The notes beneath the pieces are model-generated. The model had not been told where the DNA came from, made no database searches, and saw nothing but the letters and a program-made list of their open reading frames with translations. From NCBI GenBank assembly GCA_018398805.1, contig JAGFBZ010002028.1, forward strand, positions 613,501-677,500: 64,000 nucleotides of DNA. Direction: 5' to 3'. Every line of letters begins with the position of its first letter. The first letter of the stretch is position 1. Position numbers and translations under genes: made by a program. Below, piece after piece: positions 11,963 through 23,453 of this stretch. This stretch comes from Hirundichthys speculiger (lineage: Eukaryota; Chordata; Actinopteri; Beloniformes; Exocoetidae).

Positions 11963-13374
11963 TGGGGTTGCCAACTCCCTGAAGCTGGAAAGAGGGACAT
12001 TTTTTGGACTGGGGGGTTCTCCCCCAGAAAATTTTGTGTTTCTTAGATGCAATTTCCTGCATTTTAAGGCATTGAAAAGACTGACGTCTTGCCACCCTAC
12101 CCATGCCAGAAGTGATGATGTTTTCTTATCCAGACCACAATCCTACTAATTTCAGGATAATTTTGTGAAATTAATTATGCATGTTGCACACAAAATGTTG
12201 CACACAACTTGTGTGCAACATGGGCCGGGCAGTTAGCTTTTAGAATGCCATCGCTTACGCTGGTGAGCAATTTGTAGACAGAATGGTGCTTTCTGAAGTT
12301 AACATTTGCATTGTCGGCGGCATATGCGGTGATGTTTTCAACATTAAGACCATATGTGTCAAGACAGGAAAGGAGAGCCTTATGTATGCCATTCGCAAAT
12401 TCGTCGCTGTTTTCGTAGAAATCCAACAACTTGGACATTACGCCATCCGACGCGGAAAAGTAGCTCACACATTGGAAATATTTTTCTGTTTCCCTTGTTA
12501 GAGGCATCGCTAGCGAGTGAAAAATAAAGGGGCTCACCATCACCTGAAGAAAGATCGGAGACTATTTTCCCCACAGTGCTTGGACCCAACACATTCATGG
12601 TGATCATCTCCGCTTCGGTTCTTCCCAACTGCATCTTCTTAACGACACTCGAGTCTTGAAATAAAGCCCCGTTTAATTTCACGGTGCAGTCAGCGCTGTT
12701 ATAGCTGTGAACGTGTTTGATGGTGTGGTATATATAGGCCACCTCGCTTGCAGAATTTTTGTCAATTTCAGCAGTAGATGGGGCGAAGAATGAAGTGATG
12801 TTGCTTGCTCCTTTAGCTAGCACAGCCTTTTTATGACACTCGGTGTCTTCATAACGGGATGAGTCGTGCTCGCCACCTTGGCCAAACGATATCTCGCGGC
12901 GGCATAAAGTACAAAATGCTCTTCTAGGGTCTGTAGTGGCTTTAACCCACGACCTTTTAGTTTCCCATTCCTTGTTATAGCTGCAAAGCCTCTTTTTTTA
13001 GCTGGTTCATCCATTTCCCTCAGTAAACTTCACTGATTACAACCGTCTCCCATAGCAACGTATACATGCAGGTCGGCGTAGCCAATCACAGTTCCCTGAT
13101 CAGAATGTGTCATCATACACCAGTCTGTTATCATTGGACAATATACTTTGTAAACATTGAGTTTTGGGGCATAGTAGCCTATCAAAACTCCCTGTTTATA
13201 ATGTGTCACCAATCAGCAGTCTATCACTGGACGAAATGCTTCATAAACATTCCATTAAAAAATGCTGTCAAGACTATGATTGAAATGCGGGACGAGAGCA
13301 GTTCTTCACGGGGCAAATAAAATTCACCTAAAAAACGGGATGTCCAGGGCAAATCGGGACAGTTGGTAACCCTA
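11963..13374 (-). mobile_element. 1.4-kb hAT element with decayed transposase, exact 8-bp target duplication
   Basis: The left end begins TGGGGTTGCCAACT. The right end, read on the minus strand, begins TAGGGTTACCAACTGTCCC, so the two ends form an imperfect terminal inverted repeat. The 8-bp direct repeat TTAACATC flanks the element at 11955-11962 and 13375-13382. The inside carries the N-terminal and middle parts of a hAT transposase on the minus strand. The C-terminal dimerisation part is missing, so this is an internally deleted, non-autonomous derivative. Confidence 0.88.
12175..13014 (-). pseudogene. hAT-family transposase remnant, zinc finger to mid-catalytic domain
   Basis: The frame opens at 13014 near the right terminus, as expected for the transposase start. 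After EEH the original frame is left by an indel. In another frame at about 12915-12820 a zinc finger is readable, FCTLC...H...C-H, running into KKAVLAKGASNITSFF. The next frame (12823-12380) contains SLASDASNKGN, the first catalytic Asp region of hAT transposases. A further shift leads to YAADNANVN (second conserved Asp) and CPAHVAHK (the CxxH motif) at 12543-12175. At least two frameshifts and the missing C-terminus make it non-functional. The match is to the ZMYM/hAT-like group, judged from memory of the motifs. Confidence 0.82.
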
Positions 13375-13382
13375 TTAACATC

Positions 13383-15102
13383 ATAGGTTAGCACAGGCTA
13401 AGCTACGCCAAGATAGCTAGCTGGTGACAGAGGTTAGGTGAGCGTTTGTTTTGTCCATTTGCCCAATTTTAGATTATCTGGGTTGGGCGGAGTCACCTCC
13501 TACCAATATAGCACTACCCAGCACCACCAAAAAACGGGTTTAAAACCAATTATCAGAAATGCTATACCTGACTAGTCCGCGCGCTCATCTGTTTTCTATT
13601 TTGTTTCCCGATTTTAAAATGAAAAACAAAATAGGGGGTCATTTTCTGTTTTTAATTTTTTCAATTCAAAATGAAAGTTAGATGGCTGCGACATACATGG
13701 ACTGTGACTTCACAGAAAGTTTGTCCAGTTTTCTGCAACCAACTTACACTAATGGGGAACATGACTGCACTGGACTGAAAAAGTGAATAGAGTATTCTGA
13801 ATCCTGATTTCTGCTTCTCCGTATCAACTACGGACGTAGCACCTCATTCATGAAATCTTCAAAAATATGTGAGTAGAGCAGCACATAATCACCTCGTTAT
13901 TAAAAACCGAAACCGCATTATTGTGTAATTCCTCTGAATACCTGTTTGTAACCACAAGTAGTAACATTTGTGTAGAGGTCCACATCAGGGTATGGCATAG
14001 CTTACAGTGTACGGTTCCTTTCTACGGCAGACCTGCATCATATGTTCATATGTCGTGAATGACAGCAGTAAATGCAGGTTCATATTTTCTATTTATATTT
14101 AGAACTACTCTGATTATGATCTCCCAGGAGCTTCTTGTTTGGGACACAAAGACTTTCCATATTTATGACATCTTGATGAAAAATTGAACGTGCTGAAATT
14201 CCACTTTTATATAAACAATACTTTTCAGTTACGTTGTTTGAATGAGAATGAAAAGAGATCTTCGTTTAGACTGTATCAATTTTCAACCAAAATTCATTCT
14301 TGAAATTCTAATTAATGCTCACTGGAAAAACTGAGATATTTTTGATGCTGATTGGGCAACTCAATATTCTCACATAATGGAGAAAGAAATAACTGATAAC
14401 TTTGCAATGCAAAAACCGTATAGTGCTCAGAATTAATAGAGCAGCACAAGAGTGAATTATTCATACCAGTGTGGGGAAGGTGAGAAATATACACAAGTGT
14501 GTTATAGTATAATCATTTCCTCATGCAGTCTGCTCAGAATAATCTTATTCACCTTGTGAAAGTTTCAGCGATCAGGTGTTGTGCCTAAAACATGCCAGAA
14601 AACAATAGAAAAAACATAATAGTCAAAACTCCAGATCTTCCACAGACAAGTTTGACTTTAACATTATATTACATCCTTTCTTCTTGTTTTTTTTTTTTTT
14701 TTTTTGCAAAGACTACCTGATATAAATGTCTGACAGTCAGAAATCCTACAGCCCTGTACAACTACACTTACTAGCCAGTTAAAATGCATCTTCGAACGAT
14801 GTATTAATTACTGCGACATGGGACCATTTTAGTGAAGAATCCAAACTTGGCATCTTCTCCCTAAGCATGACCAGGATCACAATCTTCTCCTTCACTGCTT
14901 GTCATTTAAAATGTTTTTGTGCCAGGTAAATGCTACCACAGAGCAGTGTTTTTTCACATGTTTTTGCTTACTGTCACCACATCCTGATTACGCAGCTCTA
15001 CATCTATCATACCAGTCTGCAACTACCATTCTTGACACTGTATCCAAGATTATGCAAATGTGAGATGTTACGACTGAAATCGTGCAGCATATAGGAGCCC
15101 TT
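13383..15102. other. Non-coding stretch, nothing recognised
   Basis: AT-rich. A poly-T run lies at about 14690-14705. No exons, tRNA-like boxes or terminal repeats were seen. Confidence 0.5.
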
Positions 15103-15420
15103 AAACATTGAAGCCAACCCAGGAAGTAACCAAAATAGCAATATCTCTACCGACTAGTGCTGGCCCCCAAACAAAGCGAATCCCCATTGACCTCCATATT
15201 AAAATACTCAACATTGCAGCAGAAATAAACAAACTTACATTCTGGTACAGAAATGGTTTTGGTTTCCATCGCTGGATTTATGACAACTGGATTTATGAAT
15301 TTCGTTTCATACCACAAGAGGTAAAATTATAAAGCAATAAAATTTATGGTATCCAGGCTAGCTAGACATTAGCTGTCCATCATTTTTAGCCGACTTAGTG
15401 CTTAGCAATATAATAATTTA
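15103..15420 (+). repeat. Dispersed repeat, related to 29040-29290
   Basis: The string CCATTGACCTCCATATTAAA, followed by a GCAGAAATAAACAAACTTACA-type block and then TGGTACAGAAATGGTTTTGG, parallels 29085-29205 (CATTAACCTCTATGTTGAAA; GTAGAAATAAATATATTTACAG; TTGTACAAAAA...CTGTTTTGG). The order and spacing of blocks are kept. I recognise it as a common teleost interspersed sequence but cannot name the family. Confidence 0.5.
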
Positions 15421-18293
15421 TGAACTGTATATAAAAACAGATCATAGTCATATTTAAAAAAAAAAAAAAAGGTTTTACTGTGTTTGTATGTTGTGTTATT
15501 TGTGCTCACAGACTGTCTTTACTAGCAGTTGACTGGCTTCAAGAGTCTGGGGAAGAAGCAACCGTGGCAACCAAGCATCAGCTACAAGGTAGCAGTCATG
15601 TCTGGTGTCTGGTTCTGCTGCAGATGTCCGCCTGTAGCTCCTCCAGAATAAACTGGGAACCACAGTGGATCATTCAAAGACGTTTCCATGCAGAAGCTTG
15701 GCCCCATAGTCGCTATACCGCGACTCGTGGGTGGACGGTTGTGGGCGTGTATACGGGGGGAAGACTGGCAGAGCTCTGTTGGTCCTTGTTTCAGTTCTGG
15801 CAGCACATGCTCTGAATGTTGTTCAGGCAGTGACACTTGAAATGAGGATGTTTGGATAGATTTGGCTATGCTACCATCATCCTAGTTAGCAGCTTCAATA
15901 TAACTTAATTTTACATTCATAGCTGACATTCTCTGAACTAAGGAGATAATAGTTGATTAAAAATGCTTTGGTGTTTTAGGTCAGAGCTGAAAAGTCCTCA
16001 AAAGTTTAGTTGCCTCTTGTTTAAAGACATTGTATTTCTTTATGCTCTACCTTTTTCACTTTCAGTAGGCATTTACAATAAATTAAGAATTATAAACATT
16101 TTCATAAGATGAAGACCTACGATATGCCACTACAAATTTGAAAATCAACATTTCAGTTTTACATTTTATCCGGTGGTGTTTGTTGGGAATAGTTTAATTT
16201 TACTGCTGAGGTGTCAGAGGATGAACTGACTTGAAAGAAACTGTGAAAAGCAGCAGCGGGTAGCCTCCTGCCACTGTGCCATGTGGCGTGGTCTTGGAGA
16301 CAACCATTTTCACAATGACGTGTCAGCACGGATGACAGCTGATGTCCTTTCCTTCTCAATTTGGACTTAAAGGGACAGACTCTCGGCCAAAAAGAAAATC
16401 AGAAGGGGAAAGGAAATATGGGCGATGTGAGAAGCATGACTGCATGTTCCTGCATCTCTCACATTCATGCAGACATCAGCTATGACGCAAATGTAGAGCC
16501 TCGATACGACAGCCAGGTCTGTCTGATCTCCTGGTCTCTTGGATTTAAATAATTTTTTTTTTCCTTTTTGCCACTTTTACCACTTTTATTTAACTGAAGA
16601 CTGGAGAATGTTGTTGCTCTCGTCACACTTGCTTGTTGCCTTTTGTTGCATCACAAAATGGTTTTTGCCTTGCTTAAGAACTTTAAGTCTCTTTAAATGG
16701 AGCTAGTTTAATTCCTTTAGATCTTTATGAATATTTGATTTATGTACATACAAAACAAATATTTCCAGGAATGTAAGTAATTTATTAAAGTTTAAAGAGA
16801 GAAACTACTTTCATTACATAAACTGTGAGCTGTGTTTTATGTTTTCTTGTGCTTGTGTGTTGCGTTAATTGTACTAACAGACCACCGTGACTAGCTGTGG
16901 TTGGTCTGGAAGGGTTTGAAGATGGAGCTTAGCTTAGCTCGGTACCAACCGAGTGTCAGTTAAACGTGCGCCGCCACCAACACAACATCTGAGCTGGCGG
17001 GCAGCTCTGTGAGCTGAAGGCGAGGACCATCACAGACCCCTCACGCTGAGCGCTGTGGCGGAGGCCCAGCGGCAGAGCCATGTAGGCGGAGGCTGCGACC
17101 CTCCACAGAGCGCTGAGTTCAGCGCTATTGTAGATGCGCTCATTTTTGCTCCTTTAAAAAGATTATTGATACTCAAGTGCTCGGATGCAGAATGTGCAGC
17201 ATATACGGATGTACCACATACTGTATGATGGTGTCACTGTCTAAAAAAGGATATCCTTATAAATGCCTTCAGATTAGGTAATGCCCCCCTTGTTAATAAT
17301 CACATATTACAGGATCTCTATGTATTGGTCAATACATTACATCAATAAAAAAAAGGTTGGAAAGCAGTATCGGATAAACCTTAAGGTTTGAATCCAGCTA
17401 TGACAACTAATTATGACTCTATTTTCATTATAAGCCAATGCTTTAGTCAAATTATCAGCATATTACTAATGTGAAGAGTGAAAGAGCTCTTTTTTTTTGA
17501 TGTAGTCTCAATCTCAATCAGACATGTACTAGAGTTGGGTTTGCAGCTGTACTTAGTAATTATTACATTCAGCCAAGTATTCTTAATAAGAGCATCATGC
17601 TGATATCACAGTGGGAATGAAAATAAATGTAGTTTCCTGAACTGAAGCACTGGAAAGCTTGTATGTTGTGGACCTTACATGACACTCCTGTACTTTAGAC
17701 ATTAGGTTCGAACAAATTAAACAGGGGGTCACTACATAAACGAGGCTCCGGATGTGTTTCTTGTTATCTGTGCAATAATTATTGGAGCTGTCATAATGAA
17801 GGCCCTGGTGATTGGAGTCATTACAGATGACTGAGAAAACTGTCTCTTAATGTGGTGCTGTTGCTTTTAGGACAACAGTCCATCACCCGTATTGATTTAT
17901 GTTATGTGTTGCTGCTCATAAATTTTCCCTGAAAGGTAGTTTCTGCAATGGCACAAAGCTTCTTCCTGTTACTTAATATGTATGACTAAGCTTTGACTTT
18001 AAACCTAGCATATAGTTTACATTTTTCAGAAAAGGTATAAATTAAGTCCAGCCAAAGTACAAGTCTCATGAGCTGAGCAGTATCTGACTGTGAAGCACAC
18101 AAAGTAATTTGACCTAAGGGGCACACACTATGGAAAGAAAAATAAATATACGTATATACGTATATGCTGGGCATGAGACCATGAGACTTTACACTTGGCC
18201 TAAAATAACCCAAAAAAAAAGAGAAAAAAAAAAAACCAAAACAGCTCTGCCACTATGCTTTACCTTGCCTGAGTGTATTTGATAGTTAATATG
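15421..18293. other. Non-coding stretch with a GC-rich patch
   Basis: No gene recognised. The patch 16930-17130 is much more GC- and CpG-rich than its surroundings and contains AGCGCTGAGTTCAGCGCT (about 17109-17126) plus other GCGCTG copies, giving local hairpin potential. Two antisense frames at 15480-15836 have no recognisable domain. Confidence 0.45.
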
Positions 18294-18890
18294 TTATTCA
18301 GTGAGCTTATTCGGGCAGAGAACAGTGAAAAGTGTTTGTGAAACTACGGAGGGGGTGCACTTGAATATGCTTGTGCAATTTGGATAATAATGACCATTAA
18401 AGGGGTGATTTAATGTATATTTATTCAGAAATTTTTTTCCACAGTTTTTGGTTTTAACCAATTCCTTTATTTTAGACACAATCTCTCCAGCCTTGGAGAA
18501 CACCCTTTCACATGGCACAGAGGATGCTGGGCTGCATAAAAATGTTTGTGCCATCATGTACAAACTATATACTGAACTACCACAAACTATAAAACGCTAT
18601 CCAAATTCTAGTATCCAAGCTATCCAAACTCTATCCACACTCTGAACTGACCGCAACTCGCCTACAAAAACCCACATTTTGAATGGAGCCTGTGGCGTTT
18701 ATAAAGCTGTCAAACCCCGCGACAAGATCTGAACCACTTCCCGAAGCAGTCACGTGGTACAGCCGGGCAGCTAAGCTTCGGACGTCATCGCTTTTAGCTC
18801 CTCTCCTAAGTGAAGCAAGCCTCGATATGCGCTTCATGGACACGCCCCCTCCATTTCTCGATACATGCTTCGGAGCCTCGGCACTCTCGT
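18294..18890 (-). pseudogene. hAT transposase C-terminal dimerisation domain remnant and adjoining element sequence
   Basis: The minus-strand frame 18563-18294 contains FLCSPASSVPCERVFSKAGE followed by IVSKIKELVKTKN. The pattern (P)ASSxPCERxFSxAGxI...R/K..L is the hAT C-terminal dimerisation domain that closes hAT transposases, including the ZBED1-like group. The frame then decays. The sequence at 18640-18890, upstream on the same strand, is unusually GC-rich for the area and ends GAGTGCCGAGGCTCCGAAGC when read on the minus strand, which could be the other end of a deleted element. No target duplication was identified. Confidence 0.75.
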
Positions 18891-19394
18891 AACATCACTA
18901 CCATTTACCATTTTACCATTTACTATCCTTGTATATAATCACTTGTAGTTTTGTTAAATAAAGATGTGTGCTTTAATTTAAATTCTAAAGTTTGTCTTCT
19001 GCAGACAGAGATCATGACTCCTCATTGGCATGTGAAAAAAAAGCTGATTCTCAATTACACTGAGGTAGTAAAATGGGGAGATGTTAGCATTGACATGGAC
19101 TCATGAAGACAGGTGAGGGGCATGGCATTCCTTGATTTGACTTGTTTATACGTAAACATTTGAGTCACTCTTAGTCTGGCCCAGGGGCAATTGCCCCCAA
19201 CAGCATAGCTCCCAGGATCATTTAGGCACCCAAACCTCTCCACCACGATAAGGTTGCCACTCAAGGAGATGAAAAATAGTATATTTTGGTGTGTGAATAA
19301 CTTGAAATGAAACAGGTCAGCTGGGTTTCTGCATGGTTGGAACAAAAACTTGCAGCCACACGGCCCATTTCACGGATCAGTTTGACTATGGTAT
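18891..19394. other. Non-coding stretch, nothing recognised
   Basis: No domain in any frame. The 96-codon minus-strand frame at 19055-19345 has no recognised similarity. Part of this stretch could be upstream LINE sequence. Confidence 0.4.
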
Positions 19395-19908
19395 AAGATG
19401 CGGGCAGGCAAAGCCTACATGGGGTGCCACAACTAGGCAGCAGACATAATACACAGGAACATCTGTGCCGAGTATGGACTGGAGGTCCTCAGGTCAAGGT
19501 AGGAGACCCTAAAAATAATTGAGAATGAACAAGATCCTGTGTGACTTCCAGATCCAAACTGACAAACTGGTGATGGCTAATCAGCCTGATGTAGTGGTGG
19601 TGGATAAACATCAGAGGACAGCAGTGGTGGTGGATGTGGCCATCCCAAGTGATGGCAACATCAGGAAAAAGGAACATGAAAAGCTTAAGAAAGACCAAGG
19701 GATGAAGGAAGAGCTGGAAAAAATGTGGAGCGTGAAGGTTGGTGGCTCTGGCAGACACCAGGAACAACATCTGAGGTCTCTGTCCAGAGACCTCAGATTG
19801 CTGGGAACAGCTAAGATCCTGCACAAAACCCCCAGACTCCCAGGCCTCTGTTGGGGACCTGAGTTTGATGGAGACAATGCCACCCGGGTTGGCGAGAGGA
19901 AGAATTAG
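19395..19908 (+). pseudogene. 3' end of a non-LTR retrotransposon ORF (restriction-like endonuclease region)
   Basis: From about 19395 the plus strand reads KMRAGKAYMGCHN, a stop, then AADIIHRNICAEYGLEVL. After a short frame break, 19519-19908 runs open for 129 codons with ILCDFQIQTDKLVMANQPDV, VVVDKHQRTAVVVDVAIPSD and IRKKEHEKLKKDQGMKEELE. I recognise this as the C-terminal segment of fish LINE polyproteins. The spaced PD...VVVDV pattern fits a PD-(D/E)xK restriction-like endonuclease, as in R2/NeSL-type elements (inference). The copy has an in-frame stop, a frameshift and an internal inverted duplication at 19769-19798, so it is dead. An AT-rich tail follows at 19910-19970. Confidence 0.75.
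19769..19798. repeat. Perfect 14-bp inverted repeat inside the LINE remnant
   Basis: The arms ATCTGAGGTCTCTG and CAGAGACCTCAGAT are perfect reverse complements separated by 2 bases. It falls where related LINEs have a different continuous sequence, so it probably arose by local template switching. Confidence 0.85.
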
Positions 19909-20087
19909 AAATTACATAAAATATAAATTATGTATATAAAATAAAATATATTATGGATAATGTATATAACATGTCCAAATTTTGTTTGATGATGTAATAA
20001 GAGTATTTCCAGTGCGAAATTGGCCTAACCTTCACAAACGTTGCACTTAACAAGATTCCACTTAAATAAATAGTGTTCTCACCTTAA

Positions 20088-20150
20088 GGCAGTGCTTCTC
20101 AAATAGTGGGGTGCAATGTGATGCCAAGGGGGGACACATGTGACCCCGAT
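20088..20150 (+). repeat. Possible hAT terminal fragment
   Basis: GGCAGTGCTTCTCAAATAGT followed by GGGGTGCAATG resembles the CAGTG(G/C)TTCTCAAA... ends of hAT elements of the ZBED5/Charlie type. No matching opposite end or target duplication was found. Confidence 0.35.
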
Positions 20151-20699
20151 GTGCTATCCCAATGTGCCAATGTGCAACCCAATGTGATAGTTAGCACAGT
20201 ATGAATAACAAGCAGGCTTTTGAAAAACCAACTTCTTCCAGTTGATTGACTACGTAGTGAAATTTTACATGCCGGTTTCTTTCCCATGTCAGCAAATAGG
20301 TGGACCTAGCAACATTAGCAATGTTAGCATTAGTGTCGAGCCAAACCGTCCATCAGAAGAACCGTAGCTGATTATCACTTTTGTGATTGGTGAATAGTGG
20401 AAGACTTGGCTTAGCTCTAGCTACCACTTCCTATTCCACTGCCAGTGTTACTTGCTTTATGAACATTAATATGACGAGGTGGTGTGGATTCGTGGTGATG
20501 TAGCAAGTTTTAGTTTCCAAAATAAACTGATTTGATTGATAGAAATGTAGCAACTGGTTCACAGAGAAGGAGAAGAAGGTGGGTGAATTCAGCAGCCATG
20601 TTGGTGACTGAGTACAAAGTTCTGCAAGATAGTCATTAGTGTCCTTATAAACAGATCTGTTTTTTTTTTTCAAGTACAATCAATCCCAGAGCAGATTAA

Positions 20700-20845
20700 A
20701 ATTGTCAATGGGACCTACATTCAGGTTTGGAGATGGAAAACTGACTTCCCACATTGCCTCAGGAAGTTTGTGATCCGCATAAAGTTCTGATTGTTTCAGA
20801 CCCACATCATTTGCTCCTACATGAACCACAATTCTAACAGCAGTT
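20700..20845 (-). pseudogene. SGNH/GDSL-like hydrolase fragment, probably retroelement-derived
   Basis: On the minus strand, 20838-20770 reads VRIVVHVGANDVGLKQSEL, which holds the block III GxND motif of SGNH hydrolases in the form typical of esterase-like domains in some fish retroelement proteins. Downstream, a degraded FPSPNLNVGPID (to about 20700) sits where the family usually has an (I/V)(F/S)GP motif. No stop-free gene surrounds it. An unrelated cellular esterase pseudogene cannot be excluded. Confidence 0.5.
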
Positions 20846-20924
20846 CAGAGAAGAGAAGGCACAGATGACGTAGCACCTCCGGTATTGGTGTGTTATTGCA
20901 CTAAAGTCAGAAACATTTCTAATT

Positions 20925-22540
20925 ATGAAGTCACGGATAATCAGTGTTAAAGGAGGAAAGAGTGGCCTGGGATCAAAAAACTTGCACTCATTTAGGACAG
21001 TTCAGAGGATCCACAATCACCCTGACCTGCTCCTCAAGCCTGGCCCACCTCAGCAGTCTCCTGACTGGGCTCTGCTAGGAGCAAAACCCAAGGCCTCTGC
21101 CTTCACGTACGCATCAGATTGCACCTAGCCTCACTCCAAAATACTTTGGGCTGATGCTGTCCATGGCCCTAAGAAGCACAAAACTGTTGCAGTTGTGCAG
21201 CCCTCTTTAGAAATTTCAAATTACTTTGCACTTCTTCTTAATAAAGCTTATGGTCTCCAGCCTCAATGATCAACAGCCATGCTTGGAGTTCTATCAAACT
21301 GAGAGGGCCTTCACTCCCTTGGACACGGCAAGTAACACCTCTGAGATATCTTTCCCTAGATATAGCTGTCAGGCAGAGAGTCCTGTGCTCAGCGTGTTGG
21401 TGAAGAGCAACGTTGTTCTGGATCCTCTGAACAAAAATCCCGAAGCTGGAGCCGAAGCCCTCCAGGTTAGACTTACCAAGTAGTGCCTTTAACACAACTC
21501 CCAGACTCTCACCACCAGGGTCGTACACAGGGGAAGGTCCTCAAGCCAAGAGAAAAAGAGAGTTAGTTAAGTGATGCTCATATGATATAATAATATACCT
21601 ACACAGCTACATGTTTAAATTACACATTTATTTCTACAAGCATACAATTGTAGAGAAATGCATTCGAGTTTTGGATAATTTTTTTGTTTTTTTGTTACAA
21701 AACCATTATTTGTCTGAAAACTGTGAGTTTTGCAAGATTGAGGGACTGGAGTTGAACACCCCTGACTAAGACCAAACTTAATTATTCATATAATTATTCT
21801 TATAATAATAGATAATGTGGCTTTTTGTGCTCTTAACTGTAGAGACCTCTGCAGTCTGGGAGGGTTAAGCAAGGATAGAAACACTGGGTTACACTTAACT
21901 ATCCAGGGCTAACTGGAGGCTGTCAGCTGAACTGCTACTAGCTCATCAGGCCCTACGTTTTGCAGCCCTCTGGTTGTGTGAATTCTGCCATTTAGACCAT
22001 TTCAGTATGTTTTCAAGTTCACTGACTTCTCCGCTAGCCAACCAGCTGCACTCAGCTACTCAGCTCGTTGCTTGGTTGACTAGGACGCTAACGCAGCTTA
22101 GCTATGCAGTCACTAAAAATAAAAGTACTAGAACTCCACCTGGTGGTCATTTAGTGCAACCTCATTAACTTATTGAAACGGTCAATTTATATTGGTTATG
22201 GTGGGTGTGGCTTTTAGTGTAATCGCACTTTAAATGATCAACAAGACAAGAAAAGGGCTTCTCAGATGGCAGAAGAGTAACTGACACAGAGAGATGAATG
22301 GCACGCTGTCAAAGATTAGAACATAAATGTGTTCCACAGTCACATCTACACAGTTCCTGCTTGTGTAAGAATTTTATGCGTAACGCTTGCCAAGTGTAGC
22401 AAGCTGTTGCCCCTCTCTTGGAGATGGCAAGCAGAGACTACACAAATGCCAAAATAAGGTGAGAGTCAGTCCCATTTCTGTTACCTCCCATGATACAGGC
22501 CAAATGATGCCTTTCTGCTTTTTAACACATCTGTCCATCC
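20925..22540. other. Non-coding stretch, possibly part of the same retroelement
   Basis: Antisense frames at 21226-21528 have no clear domain. GGAGTTGAACACCCCTGA near 21747-21765 resembles an inverted hAT terminus (TCAGGGGTGTTCAACTCC), but no partner end was found. Confidence 0.4.
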
Positions 22541-22544
22541 TACT

Positions 22545-22700
22545 AAACTGCTGGTAGAAGAGATTCCAGTCAGTGTTAGTGCTGTCGTCTACTATGTGGG
22601 ATGCCCGGGTTCTAGTCCCGGCTGTGTCAGGAAGGGAATGTATACTGGACTATAAATTTGTACATTTCTTTGTGCTTCACTTCACAATGGCAGTAAAGGA
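22545..22700 (+). repeat. tRNA-derived SINE
   Basis: The B-box-like GGGTTCTAGTCCCG at about 22607-22620 is followed by GTGTCAGGAAGGG, as in fish tRNA-derived SINEs. The A-box region is degraded (about 22575-22590). It is not a functional tRNA gene, since no acceptor stem pairs. Confidence 0.55.
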
Positions 22701-23385
22701 ATTCAATTTTAATATATTATACAAGCTTTGAGGTTTAATTCCCCTGTCTGTTCCCATGGCTGTTCCAAAATACATTTTCCAAATCTTAATCAACTTCACG
22801 TGTTAAACAAAGTCAGCCATTATTTATTTATTGATTTATTTGTGCGTGTAACATGTCAAGTGTTGAACCATAAGGACTGTTCTTTTCATATCAGTTACTT
22901 AGCAACTATATGACAAAAAGAAAGGAAGGAAAAAAAAAACATAGAAAACAGAAGGACATGACTGATTGTTGCAACAAATCTGTGTCCACTGAGCTGACGT
23001 ATACCAGGTGGGAGTGCTGACCTTGAGGTTGTCCTCCCACGAAGTCCATCCCCTCCACAGCCAAAGAAGCCGTTAAAGCCACCTGAGCTCAGAGTTGCAG
23101 GATGAGGATCACAGATGGATTGTCAGATTTCAGTTTTGGCATCTTTGACTGTTACTCATTAGTATGTGTGTCCTGTCAGTTACATCCTTTCAATGTGACT
23201 GAAGAAAAGTTTTCTTTGCTTCAAATCTGCCACCATGGTCACCCTAAAGCAGTTCTTGAAGCGATCGCTAACTTGTTAGCAGCTGAACAGGTGGGGAAAG
23301 GATTGGTTTTCCTGGTAGGTCGTCACAGTTTACCAATGTCGATTGGGGGTCTCTGTATGAAATTATATCTACTGAATAAAATGTG
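22701..23385. other. Non-coding stretch, nothing firmly recognised
   Basis: A 94-codon plus-strand frame (23102-23386) ends exactly where the palindrome at 23386 begins. It shows no domain I recognise. A minus-strand Gly/Phe-rich reading at 23000-23095 is too short to assign. Confidence 0.4.
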
Positions 23386-23453
23386 ATCTTGGGAGGCCGA
23401 ATCAGATATAGAGCCTTTTAATTGGCCCTATATCTGATTCGGCCTCCCAAGAT
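23386..23453. repeat. Near-perfect 30-bp inverted repeat with 8-nt loop
   Basis: The left arm 23386-23415 and right arm 23424-23453 are reverse complements with one mismatch (A versus G at 23412). The arms share ATCTTGGGAGGCCGAATC and continue to a GCC. The loop is TTTTAATT. The arms are far more GC-rich than the flanks and no target duplication is evident. It could be a recent fold-back event by template switching, a cruciform-forming site, or an assembly artefact. Confidence 0.95.

Noticed and set aside
12283..12501. Plus-strand 72-codon frame in the 12-kb hAT element
   Set aside because: Antisense shadow of the transposase remnant.
15480..15836. 111-codon plus frame and 84-codon antisense frame
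   Set aside because: No domain recognisable and they overlap on opposite strands, so they are treated as chance.
22545..22700. Possible tRNA gene because of B-box-like sequence
   Set aside because: No cloverleaf acceptor pairing and a SINE-type tail, so it is a tRNA-derived SINE. The same reasoning applies to 37303, 44052 and 51395.
23000..23100. Minus-strand Gly/Phe-rich peptide (GGFNGFFGCGG)
   Set aside because: Too short, frame closes quickly, and the similarity to DnaJ-type Gly/Phe regions is only compositional.
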